Assembly: GCA_023807065.1 (NCBI GenBank)
Contig: JAJJLU010003629.1
Span: forward strand, 1 to 44,146
Direction: 5' to 3'
Source: Isotricha intestinalis
Taxonomy: Eukaryota > Ciliophora > Litostomatea > Vestibuliferida > Isotrichidae
Length of the DNA stretch: 44,146 nucleotides
In this document: positions 35,741 through 44,146 of the stretch, piece by piece
Layout: each line of letters opens with the position of its first letter
Numbering within the stretch: position 1 is the first letter of the stretch
Notes under the pieces: generated by a model
What the model was told of the DNA's origin: nothing
What the model saw: the letters and a program-made list of their open reading frames with translations, nothing else
Database searches by the model: none
Program-made: the position numbers and the translations under genes

Positions 35741-36970
35741 ATGGAAACATGTAAAAAAATTTGTTTTAAAAAAAATAATGTTTACGCTGAAATTTATAAT
35801 AAAGATGAAAAATTAATTATTTCAATTAATAATGAATTAGGAAAATATGAAGAAATATTTTCATTAAATGATTTAATAAAGATAAATAAATGGTTTTCTT
35901 TATTTGATTCAATCAATGAACTTTTAATTGATATAAATAATTTAATTGATTCTAATGAATATGATATTAAAAAAGAGAATAATACTTTTAATCTTATTTT
36001 AAAAATTTCAAAAATTGAAAGTAAATATGTTATTATTTCAATAAAAGAAAAAATATTAGATAAAGAAGAATTAATTAATTCATTATTTTTTTCAATTTCA
36101 GAAATTAAAGATAAATTAGATAAAAATTCCTTATCAAACTCTCAAAAAGAAAATGAGGAAATAATAAAGAAAGTGAATGATTTAGAAAAAAAAATAAAAG
36201 AAATAAATTCTATAATAGAAAATAAATTTTCGGATTATGAAACAAGATTAAATTTTATGGAACATAAATATATATCATTAAAAATAACAAATGAAGAAAA
36301 AATAAATTCTCTTGAACAAAAATATGAGAATAAAATAATAGAATTAGAAAAAAAAATAAATCAAAACAATGAAAATATGAAAATAAATGATAATAATAAT
36401 AAAAATGAAAAAGAAGAAAAAAAAATAAAAAAAGAAGAAAATAAAAAAGAAGAAATATCATCAATAATAAAATCAAAAGAAGAATGGAATTTAATATATA
36501 ATAATATATCAAAAGAAAAGGAATTAAAATCAGAATTAATATATAAATCATTAATAGATGGAGATGAAGCATTAGATTTTCATAAGAAGTGTGATAACAT
36601 TCCAAATACAATAATATTAATCAAAACAAAATCAGGAAAAAGATTTGGTGGATTTTCTTCTGAAATATGGGAAAATTCTCCTTATACTTGGAAAAGTGAC
36701 AATAAAGCTTTTTTATTTAATTTAGATTTAATGAAAATTTTTAAATCTCATAATAATGGAAATAGAGCTATTTTATCTTATAGTTTTTTAGGTCCTACTT
36801 TTGGTTATGGATATGATTTATATGTCCCTGATAAATTTTTAACTCATTCTGCTAAAGATTTTATGCAACATAATGGCTCTTTTTTTAATAATAAAGAAGA
36901 TTATCAGTTGACTCAAGGAGAAAAAAATTATCAAATTTTAGAGGTTGAAGTTTTTAAAATTATTTGTTAA
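35741..36970 (+). CDS. TLDc-domain protein with N-terminal module and coiled coil
   Basis: 409 residues. Residues 1-115 form an ordered module (KWFSLFDSINELLIDINNLI, then a KYVIISIKEKI strand pair). Residues 125-235 are coiled coil and a Lys/Glu linker. Residues 268-409 are the TLDc domain: TIILIKTKSGKRFGGFSSEIW, DNKAFLFNLD, FGYGYDLYVPD and the final YQLTQGEKNYQILEVEVF. TLDc proteins (OXR1, NCOA7, mEAK7) protect against oxidative damage and bind the V-ATPase. Protists often carry expanded sets with coiled-coil fronts like this one. Confidence 0.94.
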   Translation: METCKKICFKKNNVYAEIYNKDEKLIISINNELGKYEEIFSLNDLIKINKWFSLFDSINELLIDINNLIDSNEYDIKKENNTFNLILKISKIESKYVIISIKEKILDKEELINSLFFSISEIKDKLDKNSLSNSQKENEEIIKKVNDLEKKIKEINSIIENKFSDYETRLNFMEHKYISLKITNEEKINSLEQKYENKIIELEKKINQNNENMKINDNNNKNEKEEKKIKKEENKKEEISSIIKSKEEWNLIYNNISKEKELKSELIYKSLIDGDEALDFHKKCDNIPNTIILIKTKSGKRFGGFSSEIWENSPYTWKSDNKAFLFNLDLMKIFKSHNNGNRAILSYSFLGPTFGYGYDLYVPDKFLTHSAKDFMQHNGSFFNNKEDYQLTQGEKNYQILEVEVFKIIC

Positions 36971-37128
36971 TTATCAAATTAATAAATTTAAATTAATTTT
37001 TTTTTAAAATAATTAATTTTATTTAAATCTATTAAATTTTCTTTGATATATATTTCTTGAAATAAAAATAAAGAATTGAAAAATATAATCAAAACTAAAT
37101 ATAATTATTTTATAAAGGAATAGAAGGA

Positions 37129-37674
37129 TTAATTTAAATAATGATTTAATATAATAAAAGAAGCAAAAAATAAAATTGAATTTCCAACTTGTTTTTCATA
37201 TGCAGAATTATAGCCTTTGACAATAGTTGGATACATTGCTAAATGACCTAAAACAATAGATAAGACTGCAGCAACAAAAAATTTTAAGATAAAATAATTC
37301 CAAATAAATTTTAAAATAATAACATTAAATATTACATAAGAATAATTAACTATTGTATATATTATAAATTTTGATAAATTTTTTTGAATTCTTAAATCAA
37401 AATCTTCTTCTTCATCTTCATCATTAATATATATATCTTCTTCATAAATAGAATATCCTCTTCCTAATTTAATTTTTACATATTTTTCTTCATAATATAA
37501 TAAAAATTCAATATATAATTCTATTGAAATTAAATATATAATTCCTCCTGGAATAATAAAAAATATGTATGAAAAATTATATTTTAAAAAATATTTTATC
37601 AAAAGTAAAATAAGAAGAATTAATGTATTTCCTATTATTATAAAACCTATTAAATAACAAATAATTGGAACCAT
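37129..37674 (-). CDS. Small multi-pass membrane protein, 181 aa
   Basis: Four to five hydrophobic segments are visible: about 4-28, 33-60, 103-128, 130-152 and 165-180. Between the second and third lies an acidic cytosolic-type loop (YINDEDEEEDFDLRI, near 82-96). The short KGYNSAYEKQVGNS turn near the C-terminus has a polar, possibly functional look. I know no matching family. It is divergent from the OSCA/TMEM63 channel gene, with only 68 bases between starts, and converges with the TLDc gene. Confidence 0.72.
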   Translation of the reverse strand: MVPIICYLIGFIIIGNTLILLILLLIKYFLKYNFSYIFFIIPGGIIYLISIELYIEFLLYYEEKYVKIKLGRGYSIYEEDIYINDEDEEEDFDLRIQKNLSKFIIYTIVNYSYVIFNVIILKFIWNYFILKFFVAAVLSIVLGHLAMYPTIVKGYNSAYEKQVGNSILFFASFIILNHYLN

Positions 37675-37742
37675 ATATTTAATTATTTTTTATTTATTTA
37701 TTTTTTTTAAGTTGATTTTAAAAAAAAATAAAATCTTTTCCA
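37675..37742. promoter_or_regulatory. 68-bp divergent promoter spacer
   Basis: This interval between the ATGs of two membrane-protein genes is T-rich on the left and A-rich on the right, so each gene has an A-rich leader on its own strand. Confidence 0.42.
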
Positions 37743-40001
37743 ATGACAAATATTTCTTTAAAAGAAGTATCAGTTTTTTTAATGATAAATATAATTTTAC
37801 TTCTTTTAGGAATTATTATATGGTATTATATGTGGGTAAAAAAATATGGTATTGAAATACCAAATAAAAAATCTAATCCTAATGAAGATTTATCCTTTAT
37901 GAATTCTAAAGATTTTTTTGTGGTCGTTCAAAAATTATTTGAAAGAATTCAAGAATTAGATGAATCATATTTTTTGAATACTTTAGGTTATGAAGGTTAT
38001 ATATATTTATTGTTTCAAAGAAAACTATTGAATTTACTGATGATAATTTTATTATTTAGTTTAGTGTTTAGTGGAATAAATTTTTTTTTCACAGAAAAAA
38101 AAGAATTAAATTTTTTATTAAAAATAGAGTATTTTTTAACAAATAATAAAGAAATAAATGAAATAACAGTAATATTTCATTTAATATCAATTTTTATATA
38201 TTCATTTCTTCACATAAGATTTTTTTCTCAATTCAAAAGAGAAATATCATATCTTTATTTTAATAGATTTGATAAAATGAGTAGAGTAAAAAATTCAGAT
38301 TGGTTAAGATGTAGAACTTTACACATAAGTGGCTTAGCACCAAGAGAAAGAAACAATGAAAGTTTAATTGTAAAATTAAATTTTTTTCTTCAAAAAGAAG
38401 AATTAGGAAAAGTTATAGATATTAATTTTATTCCTGATTATAGAGATATTATTAATTTAGATAAAGAAAGAAGTAAAATAATAAATATTAGTAATTTAAT
38501 TGATAGAAGTAAACCAAGTTGTTATTTTAAATTTTTTTTTCCTAAAATTTATAAAAGTGAAGAAAGTGTAAAAAAAGAATTAAATATATTAGAAGAAAAA
38601 ATACAAATTTTAATTAAAAAACCAGTTTTTTCTTCAGGACATGCTTTTGTATGTTGTGATTCTTTATTAACAGCTTATGAATTAATAAAAGCTTTTAAAG
38701 AAAATACATATAAGAAATTATCAATAAAATTAAAAAGTATCATTGAAAATTTAAGAAGAAGAAATTATAGTAGAAATATAGTTTTATCAAGTAATAATTC
38801 AGGAACTTTTGGAAAATTTCAAGATGAAGAAATTTTAGAAAATGATATTATCAATCAAGAAAAAATCAATTTAAATATTATGGTTGATCAAATGATTGAA
38901 CCTTTTGATATTATTTGGTTAAATGTTGGTGGTGATAGAGGATTATATATTTTTAGAAGAATTTTATGTAATTTATTATTAGTAATAATATTAATTTTAT
39001 TAACTTTTTATACTTCATTTATTTCTAGTCAAAAAGTTGTTGATTATTTAATTTCTAAAAGAATTAAAATATTTATTTTAAATTTTCCTTATGGATATAT
39101 TATTTTAACTTATATTCCCCCTTTGTGCTTATTGATAATAAATTTAACTATTAATTTTTTAATTGCTTTATTATGTAGATTTGAAACTCATTACACTCAT
39201 AGTAATTATCAATTAGCTGTTTTTAGTAAAAGTTATATTTATTTACTTTTTAATTTATTTATTATTCCTGGTTTTACTTTATCTTTTGATACTTTTTATT
39301 ATATTTATATTAAAAAATTAAAAATAGAAGATTTAGTTAGTAAAGTATATTTTAGTAATGTTTCTTATTTTTTTATTTGTTTAATAATACAAAATGGAAC
39401 AATAACATCAATATATTATTTAAATAGAATAAATGAATTATTAATAAATTCATTTTCAACATTCATTACTTTTTATGACAGACATTTTATGAATTTAGAA
39501 GGTTCTTCACATAGAGGAGAAAAAAGTTGTTTTTTTTTTGGTTTTTTTTATTCGTTAATATTAGTATATTATACAATATGTTTAGTTTTTTCTTCAACTA
39601 TTCCATTAATAGTTTTAGCTTCTATTTATATGTTTATTATCAAACATATTGTTGATAGTTATTGTGTAATCGTTGCTCATGGTTGTGAAATGGATAGTAA
39701 TGGGAAATTAATTAATAGAATATTAAATTATTCTTATATTAGCTTATTTATTTTTCATTTATGTATGATTTCTCTTTTTTTTGTTAAAAAACAATTTACT
39801 GCTTTAATTATTATTTTTTTATTATTTATTTTATGTCTTTGGTATTTTTATTATCAATATTCTGATTATATTTTTGATATTTATAAATTTCATGAAAGAT
39901 TAATTAATTATGATAAATTAGAAGGGGAAATTGGAATTAAGGAAATTAATGATTGGAGAAATACATTTAGACATCCTCTTGTTATTCCTATTTTTTCATA
40001 A
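37743..40001 (+). CDS. OSCA/TMEM63 (CSC1-like) mechanosensitive ion channel
   Basis: 752 residues. TM0 lies at about 9-31, with further helices near 90-115 and 140-162. A cytosolic RRM-like domain follows (about 185-385; RTLHISGLAPRERN and a Cys-containing SSGHAFVCCDS strand). The signature MIEPFDIIWLNVGGDRG precedes the seven-helix pore region (RSN1_7TM), with FFFGFFYSLILVYYTICL and IPLIVLASIYMFIIKHIVD near the end. OSCA/TMEM63 channels are cation-permeable and open with membrane tension or hypo-osmotic stress. The length is typical and no helix seems missing. The membrane (surface, vacuole or lysosome) is not evident. Confidence 0.94.
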   Translation: MTNISLKEVSVFLMINIILLLLGIIIWYYMWVKKYGIEIPNKKSNPNEDLSFMNSKDFFVVVQKLFERIQELDESYFLNTLGYEGYIYLLFQRKLLNLLMIILLFSLVFSGINFFFTEKKELNFLLKIEYFLTNNKEINEITVIFHLISIFIYSFLHIRFFSQFKREISYLYFNRFDKMSRVKNSDWLRCRTLHISGLAPRERNNESLIVKLNFFLQKEELGKVIDINFIPDYRDIINLDKERSKIINISNLIDRSKPSCYFKFFFPKIYKSEESVKKELNILEEKIQILIKKPVFSSGHAFVCCDSLLTAYELIKAFKENTYKKLSIKLKSIIENLRRRNYSRNIVLSSNNSGTFGKFQDEEILENDIINQEKINLNIMVDQMIEPFDIIWLNVGGDRGLYIFRRILCNLLLVIILILLTFYTSFISSQKVVDYLISKRIKIFILNFPYGYIILTYIPPLCLLIINLTINFLIALLCRFETHYTHSNYQLAVFSKSYIYLLFNLFIIPGFTLSFDTFYYIYIKKLKIEDLVSKVYFSNVSYFFICLIIQNGTITSIYYLNRINELLINSFSTFITFYDRHFMNLEGSSHRGEKSCFFFGFFYSLILVYYTICLVFSSTIPLIVLASIYMFIIKHIVDSYCVIVAHGCEMDSNGKLINRILNYSYISLFIFHLCMISLFFVKKQFTALIIIFLLFILCLWYFYYQYSDYIFDIYKFHERLINYDKLEGEIGIKEINDWRNTFRHPLVIPIFS

Positions 40002-40105
40002 GAGCATATTTTTTATTTAGTTTATTTTTTTGTATAAAAAATAATTAATATATATATGTTAATTGGATAATATATAATAATTTCACTATAATATAAAAAA
40101 TAATT

Positions 40106-41425
40106 TTAATTATTTATTAAACTAGGTTCCACTTTATTCATAAAGAAAGTTATTATATTTGATAAAGAAAATTTTTTCTTTATATATACATCAAGATAAT
40201 TAAATGATAGTTTATTATGAATTCTATTTAATTTTTCATTTTTAATAGAATTATATTGTTTTATTGTTAATCCTTTTCCCAAAACAAAAGTTTGTTTATA
40301 AAAATTTCTAATAACAAAAAGTATTAAAGGAATATTTGCCAAAAAAATAATATTTGTTAAAGGATGATAATAACTTGGAAATTTTTTATTATTAAATTTA
40401 ATTTTATTAAAATAAAAAGTAGTATTAAAAACTAAAATTGGAGCTAAACTTAAAATAAAAAAAACTTTAATTTTAATAATATTAAAATAAAACAAAAAGA
40501 TAAATAAAATAAAAGAAACAATAGAAAAAATAACAAAAATTTTAAATTCCAAATATAAATTTTTACTAATATCAAAATCAAACAGAAAAACAATATAAAT
40601 AAAATGATAAAAACAAGATAATTGAATAATAAAAGAAACAAAAGTTCCAAATAATAAAAATAAATAAAAATTTTTATGATTTCTCAAACCAACACAATTA
40701 CTAATATAAAAGCAATGATGATCTAATTCTAAAATACAATTATCACAAATTTTACAATGAGAAGCTTTTGGAGGTCTCATAATATTACATGTTGTACAAG
40801 GTTTTTTTACAAATATTAATGGTATATTATTGATTAATTCTAATGATGATGTTGTTTTTATTTTTTCTGAATTATTATTATCTTTTATTATGTTTGATAT
40901 TGTTGGTAATATTTCTTCTTTTACAAATATTAAACTATCATTATTGTTATTTGTTGTGTTGTTGTTTATTTTATTTTCTTCATTAAATTGAGGAAATATA
41001 TATATTGTTTTTTTAGTCTCTTTTTCTAATATTTTCTCTATACTGTTTTCTTGGTTTTCTAATTGTTTATTTTTGTTTATTGGTGAAGTTGTTTTTTCTT
41101 TTTGTTTTTTTAATTGACTTTTTTCTTCTTCTTTTTTAGTTATTATAAATTTTGATGAATTTCTTGGAATTATTCCTGGTTCTTTTAAAAAGGAAATCCA
41201 ATAATTTATAAACATAATTAGGAAGATAATAAAAGTAATTATTAAAAATGAGGTTGAATGAAAATCTCTTAGTAGAATAATCCAAAATATTAAAATAAAT
41301 ATAAATAAACCTGACATCATAAACATTAATGATAAATCTCTTTTTATACCTATTACTATTTTTTTATTAAATAACTTTAATTCTATATTATTTCCAAAAG
41401 TTTTATCCTTATTTTCTTCTTTCAT
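40106..41425 (-). CDS. DHHC-type protein S-acyltransferase
   Basis: 439 residues. TM1 and TM2 lie at about 30-80, followed by EPGIIPRN, the variant of the DPG motif typical of many protist and plant enzymes. An unusually long Asn/Lys-rich loop (about 90-205) leads to the cysteine-rich domain: CTTCNIMRPPKASHC, CDNC, then DHHC at 235-238 (catalytic Cys238) followed by FYISNCVG instead of the usual PWVNNC. TM3 and TM4 follow, and the TTxE motif is replaced by LTIKQY. It palmitoylates cysteines of membrane proteins, probably at the Golgi or surface. It converges with the TMEM63 gene. Confidence 0.96.
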   Translation of the reverse strand: MKEENKDKTFGNNIELKLFNKKIVIGIKRDLSLMFMMSGLFIFILIFWIILLRDFHSTSFLIITFIIFLIMFINYWISFLKEPGIIPRNSSKFIITKKEEEKSQLKKQKEKTTSPINKNKQLENQENSIEKILEKETKKTIYIFPQFNEENKINNNTTNNNNDSLIFVKEEILPTISNIIKDNNNSEKIKTTSSLELINNIPLIFVKKPCTTCNIMRPPKASHCKICDNCILELDHHCFYISNCVGLRNHKNFYLFLLFGTFVSFIIQLSCFYHFIYIVFLFDFDISKNLYLEFKIFVIFSIVSFILFIFLFYFNIIKIKVFFILSLAPILVFNTTFYFNKIKFNNKKFPSYYHPLTNIIFLANIPLILFVIRNFYKQTFVLGKGLTIKQYNSIKNEKLNRIHNKLSFNYLDVYIKKKFSLSNIITFFMNKVEPSLINN

Positions 41426-41547
41426 AAATTTGAAAAATATTTTATTAATTAATATTTATTGTTTTATTGAAATTTTTAATTAACATTAATTAAATCGAAA
41501 TCTACTATACTTTAAATTTTTATTTTTAAATTTTAAAACAAAAATAA

Positions 41548-43464
41548 ATGAATAGAAATAATAGTTTTAACCATAAATTTAATAGAACAGTATCTCATTC
41601 ACCAAAACAGAATAATTACTGTCAAAAAATTTTAATATCTAATTATATAAAAGCAAATAATAAAATTCCATCATCATTAAATTCAAGTATAAATAGTAAT
41701 AAAGATGATCATAATGAATTATTAAAAATAAAAAGTAAATATAAAGAATTATTAAGAGAAAATGAGCAATTAAAATTTATAAATAGTATTAATAAAAGAA
41801 GTGGAAGTGGAATTAAAAAAGGATTAAATACTCAATCTTTAATAAAGAATTTAACTCAAGGTAATATAAAAAAAAATATGATGAATTCTATGAATTCAAC
41901 AATTAATAGCTCTAAAAGAGGACAATCATTTAATAAGAATAATAAAAATTTAATTGAAAAAGGAGATAATCAATATAATAATTATATGAAAAAAGATTGT
42001 GAAGTAAGCGGTACTTTAAGTAATATTAATTTAGAATTAAGTTCTAGTTTTAATATTAATAATAATGCAAGTAATCAAAATATGATTAATAATAATTTAA
42101 ATACTATAAATAATTCAAATAATATTAATTTAGCACAATTAGTCTTAAATTTCTTAAAACAAATGAAAGATTTACAAGATAATATATCTAAAAAATCAAA
42201 TAATATTCATGAAATGAAAAAAAATTTTGAGATTAAAAAAAGAGAATTAAAAAAAACTTGTGAAAATATTGTCTTAAATAATAATTCAAATCCTCATATT
42301 AATACAAATAATTCAATTAATATTAGTCCAAGAAGTATTCAAAATAAAAAATTTATTCAACAAACTCCAGAAAAAGATAATAATAATAAACAACAATATG
42401 AAGAATTAACAGAAAAATTAAGACAAGAAATAAGGAAATTAAATGAAGAAAATAAAATAAAAGATGAAAAATTAAAAAATGAAAAAATTATTTCTACTTT
42501 AAAAGAAGATAAATTAAATAATGAAAAAATTCAAAATAAAACTTTAAATAATCAAATTGATAATTTAAAAAATCAAATAAATGAATTAAATTCATTAATT
42601 ATTTCTCAAAAAGAAACAATTGATGGTTTAACATCAATAAATGAAGCAAAAAATAAACAAGTAAATAAAAATGAAATATTAGAAAAAGAGAAAAAAAATT
42701 TAAAAGAAAGTAATGATAATTTATTAAAAGAAAATCAAGAATTAAAAAATCAAATTCAAGAAAAAAATGATAAAATAAATAATTTAACGATTCAATCTCA
42801 ATTAAATTCTAATAATAATAATGATAATAATGAAAAAATAAAAAAATTGGAAAATGATATTTATGGTTTAAATAAAGAAATTACTGATTATAAATTAAAA
42901 ATTACTGATCATAATAAAGATATTATCTCTTTAACAAGTAATAATCAAAAATTAATTAGTGAAAAAGATAAAATTATTAATGATTTATCTAATAGTATTA
43001 AAGAATTAAATTCACAAATTGATAATTTAAATAAAGATATTTTATTAAAAGAAAACAAAGAAAATAAAAATGAATTTGAAGAAATGAAAAAAAATTTAGA
43101 TTTTTTTAAAGAAAAAAATAATGAATTAAATAAAGAAAATAGACAATTAAAAAATAAAATTGCGGAAATTAAAACTCAATTTATTGCTCATGATGAAGAT
43201 TTACTAAATTTAAAAAAAGATTTAATTTTATTAAACATAGAAAGTAATTCTAAAATAAATGATTTACAAGATAAAAATCAAAAAATTGAAAATATTAAAA
43301 ATGACTTTTTAAAACAAATTCAATCAAATAATACAAATAATTCAAACAACATAATATTAAATAAAGAAGATATAATAAGTCAATTAAATTCAAATATATT
43401 GTCGTATTCAAAATATATAGACTTATTCAAAGAATATAATAAAGAATTTCAATTAAATAAATAA
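41548..43464 (+). CDS. Long coiled-coil protein, 638 aa
   Basis: Residues 1-50 are basic and Ser/Asn-rich (RNNSFNHKFNRTVSHSPKQ). A short coil (KSKYKELLRENEQLKF) is near 58-73. An Asn-rich linker runs to about 190, and a long heptad-rich coil spans about 285-590 (for example LKESNDNLLKENQELKNQI). There is no motor or enzymatic domain. The C-terminal 40 residues (IISQLNSNILSYSKYIDLF) look like a short ordered helix. It is probably a structural cytoskeleton or cell-cortex protein, with family not recognised. The Ser-Pro and Ser-rich head could be phosphorylated. Confidence 0.75.
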   Translation: MNRNNSFNHKFNRTVSHSPKQNNYCQKILISNYIKANNKIPSSLNSSINSNKDDHNELLKIKSKYKELLRENEQLKFINSINKRSGSGIKKGLNTQSLIKNLTQGNIKKNMMNSMNSTINSSKRGQSFNKNNKNLIEKGDNQYNNYMKKDCEVSGTLSNINLELSSSFNINNNASNQNMINNNLNTINNSNNINLAQLVLNFLKQMKDLQDNISKKSNNIHEMKKNFEIKKRELKKTCENIVLNNNSNPHINTNNSINISPRSIQNKKFIQQTPEKDNNNKQQYEELTEKLRQEIRKLNEENKIKDEKLKNEKIISTLKEDKLNNEKIQNKTLNNQIDNLKNQINELNSLIISQKETIDGLTSINEAKNKQVNKNEILEKEKKNLKESNDNLLKENQELKNQIQEKNDKINNLTIQSQLNSNNNNDNNEKIKKLENDIYGLNKEITDYKLKITDHNKDIISLTSNNQKLISEKDKIINDLSNSIKELNSQIDNLNKDILLKENKENKNEFEEMKKNLDFFKEKNNELNKENRQLKNKIAEIKTQFIAHDEDLLNLKKDLILLNIESNSKINDLQDKNQKIENIKNDFLKQIQSNNTNNSNNIILNKEDIISQLNSNILSYSKYIDLFKEYNKEFQLNK

Positions 43465-43713
43465 AAAAATTAAAATAAAATATAATATAATAAATTATAT
43501 ATAAAACATATATTACTATAATATTTAAATTATAATATATTTTTTTCAAAAGAAAAAATAAATTTAATGGAACAAACTATTAAAAACCTTTATCAATTGT
43601 AAATTCATCAAATATAAATAATTATAGATAGATATTTTAAATCAAGGAATTTTCACAGTTGAAAAGGTATTTAAAAGAAGATAAAATTTATATATTTTAT
43701 ACTTGTAATGAAC

Positions 43714-43760
43714 AAAAATTGATTTTCTCAAGAAACTGTTGTGAGAAAAATTCAATTTTT
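43714..43760. repeat. Long hairpin (about 17-bp stem, 11-nt loop)
   Basis: The left arm AAAAATTGATTTTCTCA (43714-43730) pairs with the right arm TGAGAAAAATTCAATTTTT (43742-43760) with a 2-nt bulge. The loop is AGAAACTGTTG. It lies inside the protein-like frame noted above. Confidence 0.75.
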
Positions 43761-43839
43761 TTTCAATTATAGATTTTATTTAGAAATATTGATATATCTT
43801 ACTCATTATTTTTTTTAATGTATATTTTACTCACTTGTG

Positions 43840-44120
43840 TTTATTTTAATATATCTTACTAAATTCCATATTGGAATGAGTCATCCCCTAAAATAATTTT
43901 TTCAAAAATTTTGCTTAGATATTTCATTCCATCCCCTTATTTTTTAATAATATTTCTATGATTTTAAATAAATAAGGTTAAAATTCAAAAATTAAATTAA
44001 TGAAAAATATGATGTTATTTTATGTCTCATTCCATCTCCCTCATTTTTTGTCCTTTTTTTTTATTTTTAGGTGGTGGAATGACTCCTTCAAATACGGTAT
44101 TTATTTATTTTAATATATCT
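43840..44120. repeat. Symmetric TGGAATGA cluster between 17-bp direct repeats
   Basis: The 8-mer TGGAATGA occurs forward at 43872, reverse (TCATTCCA) at 43924 and 44027, and forward at 44075, giving two facing pairs symmetric about 43978. The set is flanked by exact copies of TTTATTTTAATATATCT at 43840-43856 and 44104-44120. CATCCCC, CATCTCCC and ACTCC tails extend the similarity. Confidence 0.7.
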
Positions 44121-44146
44121 GATGGACTAAAAACAAGAGATTTTCA
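44022..44146 (+). CDS. Possible 5' end of a gene running off the right edge
   Basis: An ATG at 44022 opens a frame that stays open for 41 codons to the window end, with an in-frame TGA just upstream (44010-44012). It begins with a hydrophobic, signal-like stretch (MSHSISLIFCPFFLFLGGG) and continues TPSNTVFIYFNISDGLKTR, a more balanced composition than random A/T DNA. An alternative is that an exon starts after the TTTTTAG at 44064-44070. Its YFNIS segment is also encoded at 43840-43856. The product is unknown, and it may be a decayed copy. Confidence 0.35.
   Translation, partial: MSHSISLIFCPFFLFLGGGMTPSNTVFIYFNISDGLKTRDF

Larger units (their letters stand above)
43465..44146. other. Terminal 682-bp region: hairpin, symmetric repeats, possible gene scraps
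   Basis: It holds no intact gene with a visible end and is richer in C and G than other spacers. Plus-strand frames at about 43631-43690 (ILNQGIFTVEKVFKRR) and, one phase over, 43641-43773 (KRYLKEDKIYIFYTCNEQKL) read like a frameshifted gene. A hairpin lies at 43714-43760 and a symmetric repeat cluster at 43840-44120. The last 125 bases are open in one frame and are listed separately. Confidence 0.45.

Noticed and set aside
43567..43640. Spliced small gene starting at ATG 43567 with a 29-nt intron
   Set aside because: The candidate acceptor at 43627 leads straight to TAG, and the next AG gives only about ten codons.
1..44146. Reassigned stop codons (Tetrahymena- or Euplotes-type code)
   Set aside because: All genes end plausibly at TAA, TAG or TGA, and none needs readthrough to keep a conserved domain.
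1..44146. tRNA, rRNA, transposase or viral genes
   Set aside because: I looked in every spacer and found no cloverleaf, rRNA motif, integrase or viral replication motif.

Overview
The window is nuclear DNA from a unicellular eukaryote with an extremely A+T-rich, gene-dense genome: about 24 protein genes in 44 kb on both strands, with spacers of 35-540 bases that are almost pure A/T. The genetic code is standard. TAA ends most genes, TAG ends two (3764-3766; 20523-20525 on the minus strand) and TGA ends one (14618-14620), and no long frame reads through a stop. I can place four introns by reading-frame logic. They are 28-42 nt long, begin GTAA, end TAG, and lie within about 175 coding bases of the start codon. 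Introns this short, together with alveolate-style protein families, suggest a ciliate that kept the standard code (a litostome or rumen-type ciliate would fit). This is an inference, and another A+T-rich protist is possible. No rRNA, tRNA, CRISPR array, transposase or viral gene was seen.

Layout. 1-6 kb: the end of a p25-alpha/TPPP-like protein, a PX sorting nexin, two small unknowns and a Pumilio protein. 6-12 kb: a 1610-residue, mostly disordered protein with a myristoylation-type N-terminus and a C-terminal PH-like domain, then a small single-pass membrane protein. 12-16.5 kb: a PDK1-like kinase with an altered active site, a CCDC25 homologue and a TBC Rab-GAP. 16.8-26 kb: an F-box-like/TBC protein, an unknown, a large ubiquitin protease and an EF-hand protein. 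26-32 kb: a coiled-coil protein, a tesmin/LIN54-type CXC protein and COPII Sec24. 32-37 kb: a secreted or ER-lumenal acidic protein, a B-box/WD40 protein, a LENG8/THP3-type SAC3 protein and a TLDc protein. 37-43.5 kb: a small membrane protein, an OSCA/TMEM63 channel, a DHHC palmitoyltransferase and a coiled-coil protein. 43.5-44.1 kb: an unusual non-coding or decayed stretch leading into a possible gene that runs off the right edge.

There is no operon logic, but membrane traffic and phosphoinositide signalling recur (PX, PH, PDK1-like kinase, two TBC GAPs, Sec24, DHHC). Several start codons sit back to back with only 51-122 bases between them, so promoters must be tiny or shared. The points most worth following are the kinase's paired active-site changes, the long double-membrane-binding protein, the F-box-like/TBC fusion, alternating blocks of A-ending and T-ending codons inside genes, and the symmetric repeat cluster at the right end. 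I did not find a clearly new multi-gene system.
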